NCBI RefSeq assembly: GCF_003173755.1
Contig: NZ_CP029553.1
Coordinates: forward strand, 3,744,001-3,808,000
Direction of reading: 5' to 3'
Length of the DNA stretch: 64,000 nt
DNA from: Methylobacterium terrae
GTDB taxonomy: Bacteria > Pseudomonadota > Alphaproteobacteria > Rhizobiales > Beijerinckiaceae
The notes under the pieces are model-generated. The model was not told where the DNA came from and searched no databases. It saw only the letters and a program-made list of their open reading frames with translations. Positions 43,749 to 54,755 of this stretch are shown piece by piece (positions within the stretch are counted from its first letter, which is position 1; the number at the start of each line of letters is the position of its first letter). A program made the position numbers and the translations under genes.

Positions 43749-44104
43749 CCGACCGCCTGGAGCTTGGCGGTCATGATGTCCTTGTCGAAGGGCTTCATGA
43801 TGTACTCGTCGGCGCCGGCGTGGAGCGCGCGGGCGATCGACGCGACGTCGTTCTCGATGGTGCAGAACAGCACCTTCGGATGGTCGCCCGACGGCAGCCG
43901 CCGCAGGGCGCGCAGGAAGTCGTACCCGTCCATGTTGGGCATGTTCCAGTCGAGCAGGATCGCGTCCGGCATGGCCGACCGGCACTGCTCGACCGCCTCG
44001 CGGCCGTCCTCGGCCTCCGCGACCCGGAAGCCCAGCCCCTCGATGATCCGGCGCGCCACCTTGCGGATCACCGCCGAGTCGTCGACGATCAGGAAGGTTC
44101 TCAT
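43739..44104 (-). CDS. cheY: Chemotaxis response regulator CheY
   Basis: A single-domain receiver that binds the flagellar motor switch after phosphorylation by CheA. The 121-residue protein has DD at residues 8-9, phosphoacceptor Asp-52 (DAILLDWNMPNMDG), and the conserved Lys in YIMKPFDKD. Thr at FCTIEND takes the switch Thr/Ser place. It lies between cheW and cheB. The 3' end is part of a 28-bp tandem duplication. Confidence 0.95.
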   Translation of the reverse strand: MRTFLIVDDSAVIRKVARRIIEGLGFRVAEAEDGREAVEQCRSAMPDAILLDWNMPNMDGYDFLRALRRLPSGDHPKVLFCTIENDVASIARALHAGADEYIMKPFDKDIMTAKLQAVGLA

Positions 44105-44153
44105 TCCAAAGCGGTCCTTGCCGTGCGGTCCTGGCCCTGCGGTTCTCGAGGCG

Positions 44154-44654
44154 TCAGGCCGCGCTGGCCGTCGGGCGCTCGTCGCCGAAGGCCAGCACCG
44201 CCTCGACGTCGAGGATGATCAGCAGGCGCCCGTCGAGGCGGTGCACCCCGCGCGAGACCGCGCGCCAGCGGGTGTCGAGATGGACCGGGTTCGGCTCGTA
44301 GGTGTCGACGGAGAGCTTCATCACCTCGCCGACCTGGTCGACGAGCAGGCCGTAGGCCTCGCCACCGTGCTCCAGGCCCACCGCCATGTTGCGGCCGTCG
44401 CCGGTCCGGTCGGGCAGGCCGAGGCGCCGGCGCAGGCACAGGGCCGTCACGACCCGGCCGCGCAGGTTGAGCAGGCCCTTGATCTCCGGCGGCGCCAGGG
44501 GGACGTCGGTGAGGTTGGTGGCGATGAAGACGTCGTGCACCCGGTCGATCGGCAGGCCGAACAGCTCGTCGCCGAGCAGCACGGTGACGTAGTCGGTGGT
44601 CTCGCCGGTGGACGGCGAAGGCGTGCCGGCGGTGTTGGTGTTGGCGGCCATCAT
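44154..44654 (-). CDS. cheW: Chemotaxis coupling protein CheW
   Basis: Links receptors to CheA. The 166-residue protein has the CheW fold landmarks VLLGDELFGLPIDRVHDVF, PPEIKGLLNLRGRVVTALCLRRRLGLP and LLVDQVGEVMKLS. A Ser/Thr-rich 20-residue N-terminal extension precedes the domain. The start ATG is at 44654 (a second ATG at 44651). It is preceded by cheA and followed by cheY on the same strand. Confidence 0.95.
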   Translation of the reverse strand: MMAANTNTAGTPSPSTGETTDYVTVLLGDELFGLPIDRVHDVFIATNLTDVPLAPPEIKGLLNLRGRVVTALCLRRRLGLPDRTGDGRNMAVGLEHGGEAYGLLVDQVGEVMKLSVDTYEPNPVHLDTRWRAVSRGVHRLDGRLLIILDVEAVLAFGDERPTASAA

Positions 44655-44739
44655 GGGCGGGACTCGAGGGTCGTGAGAACGGATCGGGCGGTGGCGGCGC
44701 GTCCGGACGCTTCGCGAGCGTCGGACGCGCCGGCGGGGC

Positions 44740-47502
44740 TCACGCCGCGGCGTCGAGGGGCGCGCTGGCGATCTCGTTGACCGCCGCGACGAGGCCGGAG
44801 CGGTCGAACTTCGCCACGCAATCGGCGACGCCGAGCGACCGGGCGCGGGCGATGGCGTCCGGCGCCATCGTGCCGGCGAGCGCCACCACGGGCATCTGCG
44901 CGAGGCGGCCTCCGCCCTTGCGCATCGCCTCGATGAGGTCGAAGCCCGAGCGGCCCGGCATCTCGAGGTCGCAGACCACGAGGTCGAGCGGGGCCTCGCC
45001 GTCGAGGTGGCGCAGGGCCTCGGCCACGTCGCCGGCCTGGGTGACGCGGAAGCCCGCCGCCTTGAGCACCGGGGTCAGCATCTCGCGGAAGAAGGCCGAG
45101 TCGTCGACGAGGAGCACGCTCGGGGCCTTCGGCACCGCGCGGTGCGAGGGCTGGCCCCAATCGTCGTGGGCGAGCGGCAGGTAATGGGCGATGTTGACGA
45201 TCTCGGTCGCCCGGTTGCGCACCACCGCCGAGCCGATCAGGTCGGAGCGCTCGTTGACCAGCTCGACGTCCAGCACCTCGTCGACGATGTCGACGATCTC
45301 GTCGACCACGAGGCCCATCGAGCGCTCGCCGTCGGAGAACACCACCAGCGCCTGGGCGCCCTCGCGCTTCATCGCCTGGCCCGGATCGGCCGGGACGAGC
45401 GGCATCAGGCGGCCGCGATACTGGATCAGCGGGCGCCCGCCGACCCACTCGATCTTGGCCGCGTCGATCTCCTCGAGGCGCGTCACCAGCGAGAGCGGCA
45501 CCGCCTTGAGCGAATCGCCGCCGCCCTTGAACACGAGCAGCGTCACCGCCTGATCGGCCCCGTTCTCCTCGCCCTCGGCCTCCGCCTCGACCTCGCCGGG
45601 CTGGCCGCTCGCCGTGCCGGAGCCGACCATCTTGGCGACCCCGTTGGGGTCGATGATCAGCACCACCGCCCCGTCGCCCAGGATGGTGTTGCCCGAGAAC
45701 AGCGGGATGTGGCGGAGCTTGGAGGACATCGGCTTCACGACGATCTCCTCCGTGTGGAAGACACCGTCGACCAGGATGCCGAAGCGCTGGCGCCCGACCT
45801 GGCTCACCACCACGAAGCCCTCGTCGCCGGAGGCCGGGGCGTCGGCGGCGTCGAGGCCGAGCATGCCGGCGACCGGCACGATCGGCAGCAGCCGGTCGCG
45901 CAGGCGCAGCACCGGCGAGCCGTTGATGCGCTCCACCGCGTGGTCGGTGCCGGGCTGCACCCGCACCAGTTCCAGCACCGAGACCTGCGGGATCGCGAAG
46001 CGCTGCTCTCGGGCCGACACGATCAGCGCCGCGACGATCGCCAGCGTCAGCGGGATCTTGATCGTGAAGGTGGTGCCACGCCCGAGCTGGGTCTGGATGT
46101 CGATCGTGCCGCCGATCAGCTCGATGTTGGTCTTCACCACGTCCATGCCGACGCCGCGGCCGGAGACCGAGGTGACGGCCTTCGCGGTCGAGAAGCCGGC
46201 GTGGAAGATGAACTTCGCCACCTGGGCGTCGGTCATCCGCTCGACCTCGGCCTCGGTCGCGACACCGCGCTCGACCGCCTTGCGGCGGATCGCCGACAGG
46301 TCGAGGCCCTTGCCGTCGTCGGCGATCTCGATCGTGATCGTGCCGCCCTCGTGGAAGGCGTTGAGGCGGATCGTCCCCTTGTCGGGCTTGCCGGCGGCCT
46401 TGCGCTCCAGGCCCGACTCGATGCCGTGATCGGCCGAGTTGCGCACCATGTGGGTGAGCGGGTCCTTGATGACCTCGAGCACCTGGCGGTCGAGCTCGGT
46501 CTCGGCGCCCTGCATCACCAGGTCGATCTTCTTGCCGAGTTCCGACGACAGGTCGCGCACCACCCGCGGCAGCTTCTGCCAGGCCGAGCCGATCGGCTGC
46601 ATGCGGGTCTTCATCACCCCCTCCTGCAGCTCGGCGGTGACGTGGGAGAGCCGCTGCAGCGGCACCTTGTAGTTGCCGTCCTCGTGCCGGCGGGCGATCT
46701 CGAGGAGCTGGTTGCGGGTCAGCACCAGCTCGGACACCATGGTCATCAGGTGCTCGAGGGTGTCGACGTTCACCCGGATCGTCTGCACCTTGCCGACCGG
46801 GGCGCCGTCGCCATCGGCGGCGGGCTGCTCGGGCCGGGGGGCCTCGCCGCGCGCCGCTTCGGCGCGCGGGGCGTCCGAGCGCGCGGGCTCCGCGCGGCGG
46901 GTCTCGGCCGGCGCGGGCTCGGGACGGACCGGCTCGGGGGCCGGCAGCGGGGCGGGCGCCGCGAACTCGGCCTCGGGGCCGGGCGTGTCGCGGAAGGCGC
47001 GCTCGAGGTCGTCGAGGGAGACCTCGCCGGGCTTCAGGGCCCGCTCGAGAATCTGCGGCACCAGGGTTCCGGAGGCCGAGGGGGCTGCGACCGGGGTCGC
47101 GACCGGCACGGGCTCGGGAGCGGGCGCCGGCTCCTCGGACATGCGCTCGAGGGCGCCGATCAGGTCCTCGTCGATGCCCGCGGGCTCGGCGCCGGTGCGC
47201 TCGAGCTCGGCCAGGATCAGCTTGATCCGGTCGAGGGTCTGCAGGATCAGGCTGACGGCCGGGCTCGTCACCGGCATGCCGTCGCGGAACTTGCCCATCA
47301 GGGTCTCGGCCGCGTGGGCCAGCGCCTCGAGGCGCGGCAGGCCGAGGAAGCCGCAGGTGCCCTTGATGGTGTGCACCAGCCGGAAGATGTTGCGCAGGAT
47401 CGTCTGGTTGTTCGGATCCTGCTCGAACCGGACGAGTTCGAGGTCGACAGTGTCCAGGTGTTCGCCGGATTCTGTCAGAAACTCACGCAACAAATCGTCC
47501 AT
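44740..47502 (-). CDS. cheA: Hybrid chemotaxis histidine kinase CheA with C-terminal receiver
   Basis: The 920-residue protein starts MDDLLREFLTESGEHLD. The HPt domain carries His-44 (RLVHTIKGTCGFLGL). A second Ala/Pro/Glu-rich region with binding elements follows to about 250. Then come dimerisation, the HATPase (N-box MVRNSADHGIE, GRGVGMDVVKTNIE) and two CheW-like domains (about 530-640 and 660-780). A receiver ends it at about 794-920 (VLLVDDSAFFREML, VVCDLEMPGRSGF). The doubled CheW region and receiver are features of alphaproteobacterial CheAs. It heads the cheAWYBR operon. Confidence 0.95.
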   Translation of the reverse strand: MDDLLREFLTESGEHLDTVDLELVRFEQDPNNQTILRNIFRLVHTIKGTCGFLGLPRLEALAHAAETLMGKFRDGMPVTSPAVSLILQTLDRIKLILAELERTGAEPAGIDEDLIGALERMSEEPAPAPEPVPVATPVAAPSASGTLVPQILERALKPGEVSLDDLERAFRDTPGPEAEFAAPAPLPAPEPVRPEPAPAETRRAEPARSDAPRAEAARGEAPRPEQPAADGDGAPVGKVQTIRVNVDTLEHLMTMVSELVLTRNQLLEIARRHEDGNYKVPLQRLSHVTAELQEGVMKTRMQPIGSAWQKLPRVVRDLSSELGKKIDLVMQGAETELDRQVLEVIKDPLTHMVRNSADHGIESGLERKAAGKPDKGTIRLNAFHEGGTITIEIADDGKGLDLSAIRRKAVERGVATEAEVERMTDAQVAKFIFHAGFSTAKAVTSVSGRGVGMDVVKTNIELIGGTIDIQTQLGRGTTFTIKIPLTLAIVAALIVSAREQRFAIPQVSVLELVRVQPGTDHAVERINGSPVLRLRDRLLPIVPVAGMLGLDAADAPASGDEGFVVVSQVGRQRFGILVDGVFHTEEIVVKPMSSKLRHIPLFSGNTILGDGAVVLIIDPNGVAKMVGSGTASGQPGEVEAEAEGEENGADQAVTLLVFKGGGDSLKAVPLSLVTRLEEIDAAKIEWVGGRPLIQYRGRLMPLVPADPGQAMKREGAQALVVFSDGERSMGLVVDEIVDIVDEVLDVELVNERSDLIGSAVVRNRATEIVNIAHYLPLAHDDWGQPSHRAVPKAPSVLLVDDSAFFREMLTPVLKAAGFRVTQAGDVAEALRHLDGEAPLDLVVCDLEMPGRSGFDLIEAMRKGGGRLAQMPVVALAGTMAPDAIARARSLGVADCVAKFDRSGLVAAVNEIASAPLDAAA

Positions 47503-47693
47503 CGCGGCCACTCGTCGATCCACGCAGGATCTCTGCGCAGAGCCACGCTGCCATGCGAGCCTTTATGATCCGTTGCCGCGATGGTGCAACACCCGCGGGA
47601 TCCGGCGGCAATCCCCTTTGACGACAGGAGAAACGTGCGGTTCCACGGTCCGCGTGGGCGCGGACCGTGGAGGTTAGATGCCGTAAGGGCCGC

Positions 47694-48377
47694 TCAGACT
47701 TCGGTCTCGGCCTCGGGCTCGACGTCCTCGCCGGGTCCGGCGGTCTCGGCCCGGATCGTCACCGTGTCGCCTTGAATCGAGAACCGCACGGCCATCCCGG
47801 CGGCGCGGGCGACGAGGCCGGCATAGAACGGCTGGATCGCGTGGGCGTCGACGGTGCCGCTCTCGGGCTCCCCGGCGATCAGCGCCTCGACGTGGGGCGG
47901 GATGCGGGCATAGGCGCCCTTGGCGGTGAGGACGAAGACCGGCGCCTCGCCCTCGCCGGTGACCGCGACGTCGATGACGCCGCCGCGGGGGATCGCCGTC
48001 ACGGCGATGACCACGAGGTTGAGGAGCAGCTTGACCTTGTTCTTCGGGAACAGCGCCCGCGGCGCGCTCCAGGTCAGCTGGGTCTTCTCGTCGCCGAACA
48101 TGCCGCGCGACACGTTCTCGGCGTCGGCGAGGTCGATGCTGGCGCCCGCCGAACCCGCCGCCCCGAAGGCGATGCGGGCGAATTGCAGCCGGGCGGAGGC
48201 CTGGCGGGCGCTCTTGCGGATCAGGTCGAGGGCGAAGTCGCGCATCTCGGCGCTGTCCTCGTCCTCCAGCACCTCGAGGCCGTTCACGATGGCGCCGACG
48301 GGGCTGATGACGTCGTGGCAGACCCGCGAGCAGAGCAGCGCCGAGAGGTCGAGGGCGTCGAGGGTGACGGTGGTCAT
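47694..48377 (-). CDS. chpT: Histidine phosphotransferase ChpT
   Basis: Relays phosphoryl groups from CckA to CtrA and CpdR. The 227-residue protein begins MTTVTLDALDLSALLCSRVCHDVISPVGAIVNGLEVL, the ChpT signature with the phosphorylatable His-21. A degenerate ATPase-like C-terminal half lacks ATP-binding boxes. ATG 48377 is chosen because the upstream extension has no homology. It is 190 bp upstream of cheA and 7 kb from ctrA, so relay and target are grouped. Confidence 0.93.
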   Translation of the reverse strand: MTTVTLDALDLSALLCSRVCHDVISPVGAIVNGLEVLEDEDSAEMRDFALDLIRKSARQASARLQFARIAFGAAGSAGASIDLADAENVSRGMFGDEKTQLTWSAPRALFPKNKVKLLLNLVVIAVTAIPRGGVIDVAVTGEGEAPVFVLTAKGAYARIPPHVEALIAGEPESGTVDAHAIQPFYAGLVARAAGMAVRFSIQGDTVTIRAETAGPGEDVEPEAETEV

Positions 48378-48539
48378 GGGCTTACGCTCCGCGGGGCCGG
48401 GTTCGAATCGAATCGCCGCGGCTCCCGCCACGGTTTGCCGGCACGGATAGCCGCCGCGCGCCGGTTTGAAAAGGCGATCGCGCGCGCCGCGGCCCGCCGG
48501 TGGATCGACAAATCCGGCGGCGCCGGGCATGACGGGGCC

Positions 48540-49391
48540 ATGACACCGACCCTGGCACTCGACACCGTGCCCAATCCCTCCGAGCGCGACGCCATCGCGC
48601 TCCGGCTCGCCGGGATCGCCGCCGTCGCCGGCGTGATCCTGAGGCAGTACGAGCTCGGCGGCTGCCGCCACCACCTCAAGCCGGACGGCTCGCCGACGAG
48701 CCAGGCCGACCTCGCCGCCGAGGCGCAGATCGTCGCCGATCTCGCCCGCGACTTTCCCGGCATCCCGGTGATCGCCGAGGAGACCGCCGCCGAGGCCGCT
48801 CCCGCCGCCCTGTTCTTCCTGGTCGATCCCCTCGACGGGACCAAGGACTTCCTCAAGGGCACCGGCGAGTACACGGTCAACATCGCGCTCGTCGCCGGCG
48901 AGCGCCCGGTCGCGGCGGCGCTCGCCGCCCCGGCCCTCGCCCGGCTCTGGGCCGCCGGCGCGCACGCCCTCGAGGCACCGATCGTCGAGGGCCGGCCGGG
49001 GGACTTCCGGGCGGTCGCGGCGCGGCCCGTGCCGCCCGAGGGCATGACGGCGCTCGTCAGCCGCAGCCACGGCGAGGCGGCGGACGAGGCGTGCCTCGCC
49101 GGGTTGCCCGTCGGCGCGCGGCGCGGGGTGTCCTCGGCGCTCAAGTTCGGGCTCCTCGCCTGCGGCGAGGGCGACGTCTACGTCCGCTGCGGCCCGACGA
49201 TGGAATGGGATACGGCCGCGGGCGACCACATCCTGACCCAGGCCGGCGGCTGCCTGGTCGGACCCGACGGGCGCGCCCTCGGTTACGGCCGCCGGCCCGG
49301 CCAGTACCGCAACGGTCCCTTCGCGGCCTTCGGCGACCCGTCGCAGGCCGCCGGCGCCGTGCTGCCGACGACGGGCCCGGCCCGGTCCTGA
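48540..49391 (+). CDS. cysQ: Inositol-monophosphatase family protein, 3'(2'),5'-bisphosphate nucleotidase type
   Basis: Likely removes the 3'-phosphate of PAP(S) in sulfur metabolism. The 283-residue protein has IAEET, the metal motif DPLDGTKDF, YTVNIALV and WDTAAGDHIL, as in CysQ. ATG 48540 is preceded by a weak GGGG element. It is divergent from chpT (163-bp gap) and converges on the YHS gene. Assignment as CysQ rather than a general inositol phosphatase rests on the GTKDF motif. Confidence 0.85.
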   Translation: MTPTLALDTVPNPSERDAIALRLAGIAAVAGVILRQYELGGCRHHLKPDGSPTSQADLAAEAQIVADLARDFPGIPVIAEETAAEAAPAALFFLVDPLDGTKDFLKGTGEYTVNIALVAGERPVAAALAAPALARLWAAGAHALEAPIVEGRPGDFRAVAARPVPPEGMTALVSRSHGEAADEACLAGLPVGARRGVSSALKFGLLACGEGDVYVRCGPTMEWDTAAGDHILTQAGGCLVGPDGRALGYGRRPGQYRNGPFAAFGDPSQAAGAVLPTTGPARS

Positions 49392-49396
49392 GGCTT

Positions 49397-49879
49397 TCAG
49401 CCGCCGATCAGGGCGTCGCGCCGCAGGCCCGGCCAGCGCGCCTCCGCCGCGTCGAGGAGCGGAGGCCCGGCCTGCGCCCGGCGCTCGGGATCGCGGAACA
49501 GGTAGAGCCGGCCGTCGTGCAGCGCCGCCACCAGGGGGCTGGCCTCGACGAGGCGGCCGGCGGCCACGCCCTCCGGGTCGCAGCCGCCGAGCCGCGGGGC
49601 GTAGGCCTCGGGGTCCCGCGCGAAGGCGCCGCGATTCGCCGCGCCCGAGAAGCGCCAGACCAGGCCCGACCAGGTGAATTCGTGCGCGCCCGAGCCCGGC
49701 ACCGGCTCGGGGCCGAGCCGGTAGGAGACCGGATCGAAGCCGCGCAAAGCGATCCCGTTCAGGGGATCGGCGCCGTAGAGGGCCGGCACGCCGAGGGGAG
49801 TCTCGGCGCGGGCCGGCCGGACCGCCAGGGCGGGCACGAGCGACAGCAGGCCGCGCCGCGTTAACCAGATCTTGCCCAT
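49397..49879 (-). CDS. YHS-domain secreted protein
   Basis: The 160-residue protein starts with a Tat-like signal (LTRRGLLSLVPALAVRPARA). The YHS core follows: GIALRGFDPVSYRLGPEPVPGSGAHEFTWSGLVWRFSGAANRGAFARDPEAYAPRLGGCDPEGVA. YHS domains may bind metals; the single Cys here resembles the seleno/cysteine position of related proteins. A TTAACC half-site (49861-49866) lies near its 5' end. Function unknown. Confidence 0.82.
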   Translation of the reverse strand: MGKIWLTRRGLLSLVPALAVRPARAETPLGVPALYGADPLNGIALRGFDPVSYRLGPEPVPGSGAHEFTWSGLVWRFSGAANRGAFARDPEAYAPRLGGCDPEGVAAGRLVEASPLVAALHDGRLYLFRDPERRAQAGPPLLDAAEARWPGLRRDALIGG

Positions 49880-49982
49880 ATCCGCAGCATCTGTGGCATC
49901 CCGCCGCCCGTCCGCGCCGGGTCCCGAAGGCCTCCGGCCGCTCGGGGTCGGCCAGGACCTTCTAAGCCGGGACGCCTAACGA

Positions 49983-50699
49983 ATGCTCTCAGCCTCCTCC
50001 GCCTCCAAGTCCCGACCAGAGTCGTCCCGGCCAGAGTCGTCCCGGCCGGCCTCCACATCCCGGCCGGCATCGTCCGGCAGGGGATCCGGGACCTCCCGGC
50101 AGGCGCCCAGCCTCCCGCGCCGGCGCCTCCTCGCGGCCCTCCTCGCCGCGCCCCTGGCGCTCGCCGCCCTCCCCGATCCCGCCGCGGCGCAGCGGCGCGG
50201 CGGGCCCGGCGACCCGGGCACGTTCCAGCCGCGGGAGATCATCGATTCGGGCCACCAGTTCTTCGGCTCGGTCTCGCGCGGCCTCGCCCTGACGGTGCAG
50301 GAGGCGACGCGCCGCTGGGGCGAGCCCAACGGCTACATCCTCGGCCAGGAGGCCTCCGGCGCGATCATCGGCGGCGTGCGCTTCGGCGAGGGGACGCTGT
50401 TCACCCGCAATGCCGGCCAGCGCAAGGTGTACTGGCAGGGCCCGTCGCTGGGCTTCGACGTCGGCGGCGACGGCGCCCGCAGCATGATGCTGGTCTACAA
50501 CCTGCCGCGGGTCGACGCGCTCTACCGCCGCTTCGTCGGCATGGACGGCTCGGCCTACGTGGTCGGCGGCTTCGGCATGTCGGCGGTCACCGCCGACAAC
50601 ATCGTGGTGGTGCCGATCCGGGCCGGGGTCGGCGCGCGCTTCGGGATCAACGTCGGCTACCTCAAATTCACCGACGCGCCGACCTGGAACCCGTTCTGA
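49983..50699 (+). CDS. eipA: EipA-type (DUF1134) envelope-integrity protein
   Basis: The 238-residue protein has an unusual Ser/Arg/Pro N-terminal extension (SRPES repeats), then RRRLLAALLAAPLALAALPDPAAAQ, a Tat-like signal. The DUF1134 domain follows from about residue 85: SGHQFFGSVSRGLALTVQEATRRWGEPNGYILGQEASGAIIGGVRFGEG and INVGYLKFT. In Brucella EipA is periplasmic, supports envelope integrity and is CtrA-controlled. The true start may be downstream of the 49983 ATG, since the repeats precede the signal peptide. Confidence 0.88.
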   Translation: MLSASSASKSRPESSRPESSRPASTSRPASSGRGSGTSRQAPSLPRRRLLAALLAAPLALAALPDPAAAQRRGGPGDPGTFQPREIIDSGHQFFGSVSRGLALTVQEATRRWGEPNGYILGQEASGAIIGGVRFGEGTLFTRNAGQRKVYWQGPSLGFDVGGDGARSMMLVYNLPRVDALYRRFVGMDGSAYVVGGFGMSAVTADNIVVVPIRAGVGARFGINVGYLKFTDAPTWNPF

Positions 50700-50841
50700 T
50701 CGGCCCGCTTACCGCTACGCTGGTCCTCGCCGCGATCCCGTGGCAGGGTCCGGCCGCGACGTCCCGGCCGGGGCGTCCGCCGACCGTCGCAACCGTCCGG
50801 GCGCTCCTCCGCCGCCCGGACGCCGAGAGAGTATCGCCCGG

Positions 50842-51747
50842 GTGATCGAATCCCTGATGTTCGCGGCGCTCGGGTTCCTCGGCGCCAGCCTGTGCGCGCT
50901 GCTGATCCTGCCGGCGCTCAATGCCCGGGCCGAGCGCCTGACGCGCCGCCGGCTCGAGGCGCTCTACCCGATGTCGATCGTCGAGCTGACCGCCGAAAAG
51001 GACCACCTGCGGGCGGAGTTCGCGGTGCGCGAGCGCCAGCTCGAGCGCCGCGTCGAGGAGGCGCAGGCCGCCCGCCGGGCGGAGATGGAGGAGATGGGCC
51101 GGCGCACCGTCCGCATCGGCGCGCTCACCACCGAGGTCGAGCGCCGGGACGCGCGGCTCGCCGAGGTCGACCGCGACCTCGTCGAGGCCCGCGGCGGCCT
51201 CGCCCAGGCCCAGGGCGAACTCGCCGAGGCCCGCACCGCCCGCGCCGCCGCCGAGGAGGCGATGCGGGCGCTCGAGGGTCCCTACCAGCGGGCTTTGTCC
51301 GAGCTCGCCGCCTTGCGCGGTGAGGCCGAGGCCCTGAGCCGCGGCCAGGCCGAGGCCGAGACCGCCCGCGGCGTCGCCGAGGAGCAGGCCCGGGCCGCCC
51401 GCGTCCGGGTGGCCGCGGCGGGCGAGAGCGTCGCCAGCGCCGCCCGCGAGCAGATCCAGGCGCTCGAGGACGCCCTGACCGACCTCAACGCCCGCCACGC
51501 CGCCGAGGCCGAGGCGGCGCAGGCCGAGCTGGCGCGGGCACGCGACGAGATCGCGCGGCTGCGCGAGGCGGTGCGGACGGGTGGCGCCCCGCCGCCGGAG
51601 CGCGTCGTCGCCGAGAACGCCGCGCTGGAGCGCCGGATCGCCGAGGTGGCCGATGCCCTGCTGCAGGGGCAGGGCCGGGCGGAGCCGCGGCTGCCCCAGG
51701 CGACCCCGCTCCAGACCCCGCGGCCGACGCCGGCGGCGGCCGGCTGA
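50842..51747 (+). CDS. Membrane-anchored long coiled-coil protein of unknown function
   Basis: From GTG 50842 the 301-residue product has one membrane segment (MFAALGFLGASLCALLILPAL) and then a coiled coil with Glu, Arg and Ala heptads to about residue 280. A Pro/Thr tail follows. An ATG 102 bp upstream would add a Pro/Arg-rich stretch and is less likely. No enzymatic motif is seen. Possible roles are structural; I cannot name one. Confidence 0.7.
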   Translation: MIESLMFAALGFLGASLCALLILPALNARAERLTRRRLEALYPMSIVELTAEKDHLRAEFAVRERQLERRVEEAQAARRAEMEEMGRRTVRIGALTTEVERRDARLAEVDRDLVEARGGLAQAQGELAEARTARAAAEEAMRALEGPYQRALSELAALRGEAEALSRGQAEAETARGVAEEQARAARVRVAAAGESVASAAREQIQALEDALTDLNARHAAEAEAAQAELARARDEIARLREAVRTGGAPPPERVVAENAALERRIAEVADALLQGQGRAEPRLPQATPLQTPRPTPAAAG

Positions 51748-52035
51748 GCCCCGGGCGGCCGGCCGCCCCCTCCGCGTCCCGCTCGCCCGCCTTGTGCTCT
51801 GCGGCACATCGCGGCGAAGCCGGGCGGCGGACGGCCGGGGCGAGCCGGCGCGGAAACGGACCGGAAACAGACGGCAAGCCATTCGGAAATCGGCGTTTTC
51901 CGGCGCGGTCGGCTCTTGCCGGCGCGACCGCGTCGATGTCGCGCGCCGGCCTCCATCGCCCGGCGGCCCTTGTCAGGTCGCGTGATTCGGGCCATTTCGC
52001 TGCCACCTCCCACGCTCTGCAAGGCTTCGACAGAC

Positions 52036-52284
52036 ATGATGCTCAGGCCGATGTCGCTCGCCCTCCTGACCGCCGGCAGCCTGATGCTGCTCGCCGCACC
52101 GGCCTCGGCCCAGCGGGACGACCCCAACCTGAAGAAGTACTGCACCGGCGACTACATGACCTATTGCGGCAACCTGCCGCCGGAGAGCCCCGAGGTCGAC
52201 CGCTGCTTCGAAAAGAACATGAAGAAGATCTCGGTCAATTGTAAGCGCGCCATCGACTACTACGAGCAGACGCACAAGAAGTAG
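52036..52284 (+). CDS. Small Cys-rich periplasmic protein
   Basis: The 82-residue precursor begins MMLRPMSLALLTAGSLMLLAAPASA, a signal peptide cut after AQ-like residues. The mature part has four Cys (KKYCTGDYMTYCGNLPP, VDRCFEKNMKKISVNCKRAID), spaced as in the Cys-rich repeat of short secreted proteins. Two disulfides are likely. An upstream-extended frame from 51916 lacks a signal sequence at its start. Function unknown. Confidence 0.78.
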   Translation: MMLRPMSLALLTAGSLMLLAAPASAQRDDPNLKKYCTGDYMTYCGNLPPESPEVDRCFEKNMKKISVNCKRAIDYYEQTHKK

Positions 52285-52330
52285 CGACCGGCATGAGGAC
52301 GGGAGCGGCGGCCCGGGCAGCGGGCCCCGC

Positions 52331-54439
<2,109 letters not shown>

Positions 54440-54755
54440 GGGACACTCACAAACGCGACGGAAGCCGACGCGGCGATCGACCGGAAGCTTAACCGTCCGT
54501 TAACGGATTGGCGAGGGATCCGATCGCCGTTCCGTCTCCCCGGCGCTCGCGGCGACGCCTTTCCCGGGCGGTGTGTCGCCCGGGCATCGGCGGTCCCCCG
54601 AAGGAAGGACCGTCCCGGCACTCTCCGGGACCGCGTTCCAACGCCCCCTTAACGGCCACGCTCGAATGCCGCGCAACGCCGGCCTGCCCGGGGCTCGCCG
54701 TGCGGGGCGCGGGCCGCTATGGTGCCGCCGCCACGCTTGTCCCCGGATCTCGCCC
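54440..54755. other. Divergent gap between hybrid kinase and lptM
   Basis: About 316 bp without a gene. It contains the CtrA box at 54489-54504 and another isolated TTAAC at 54649. Nothing else is recognised. Confidence 0.55.
54489..54504. promoter_or_regulatory. Perfect CtrA-type box (TTAA-N7-TTAAC)
   Basis: TTAA (54489-54492), seven bases, then TTAAC (54500-54504). The full CtrA consensus lies between the divergent hybrid kinase (start 54439, 50 bp away) and lptM (start 54756). Placement fits control of the kinase more than of lptM. Confidence 0.7.
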
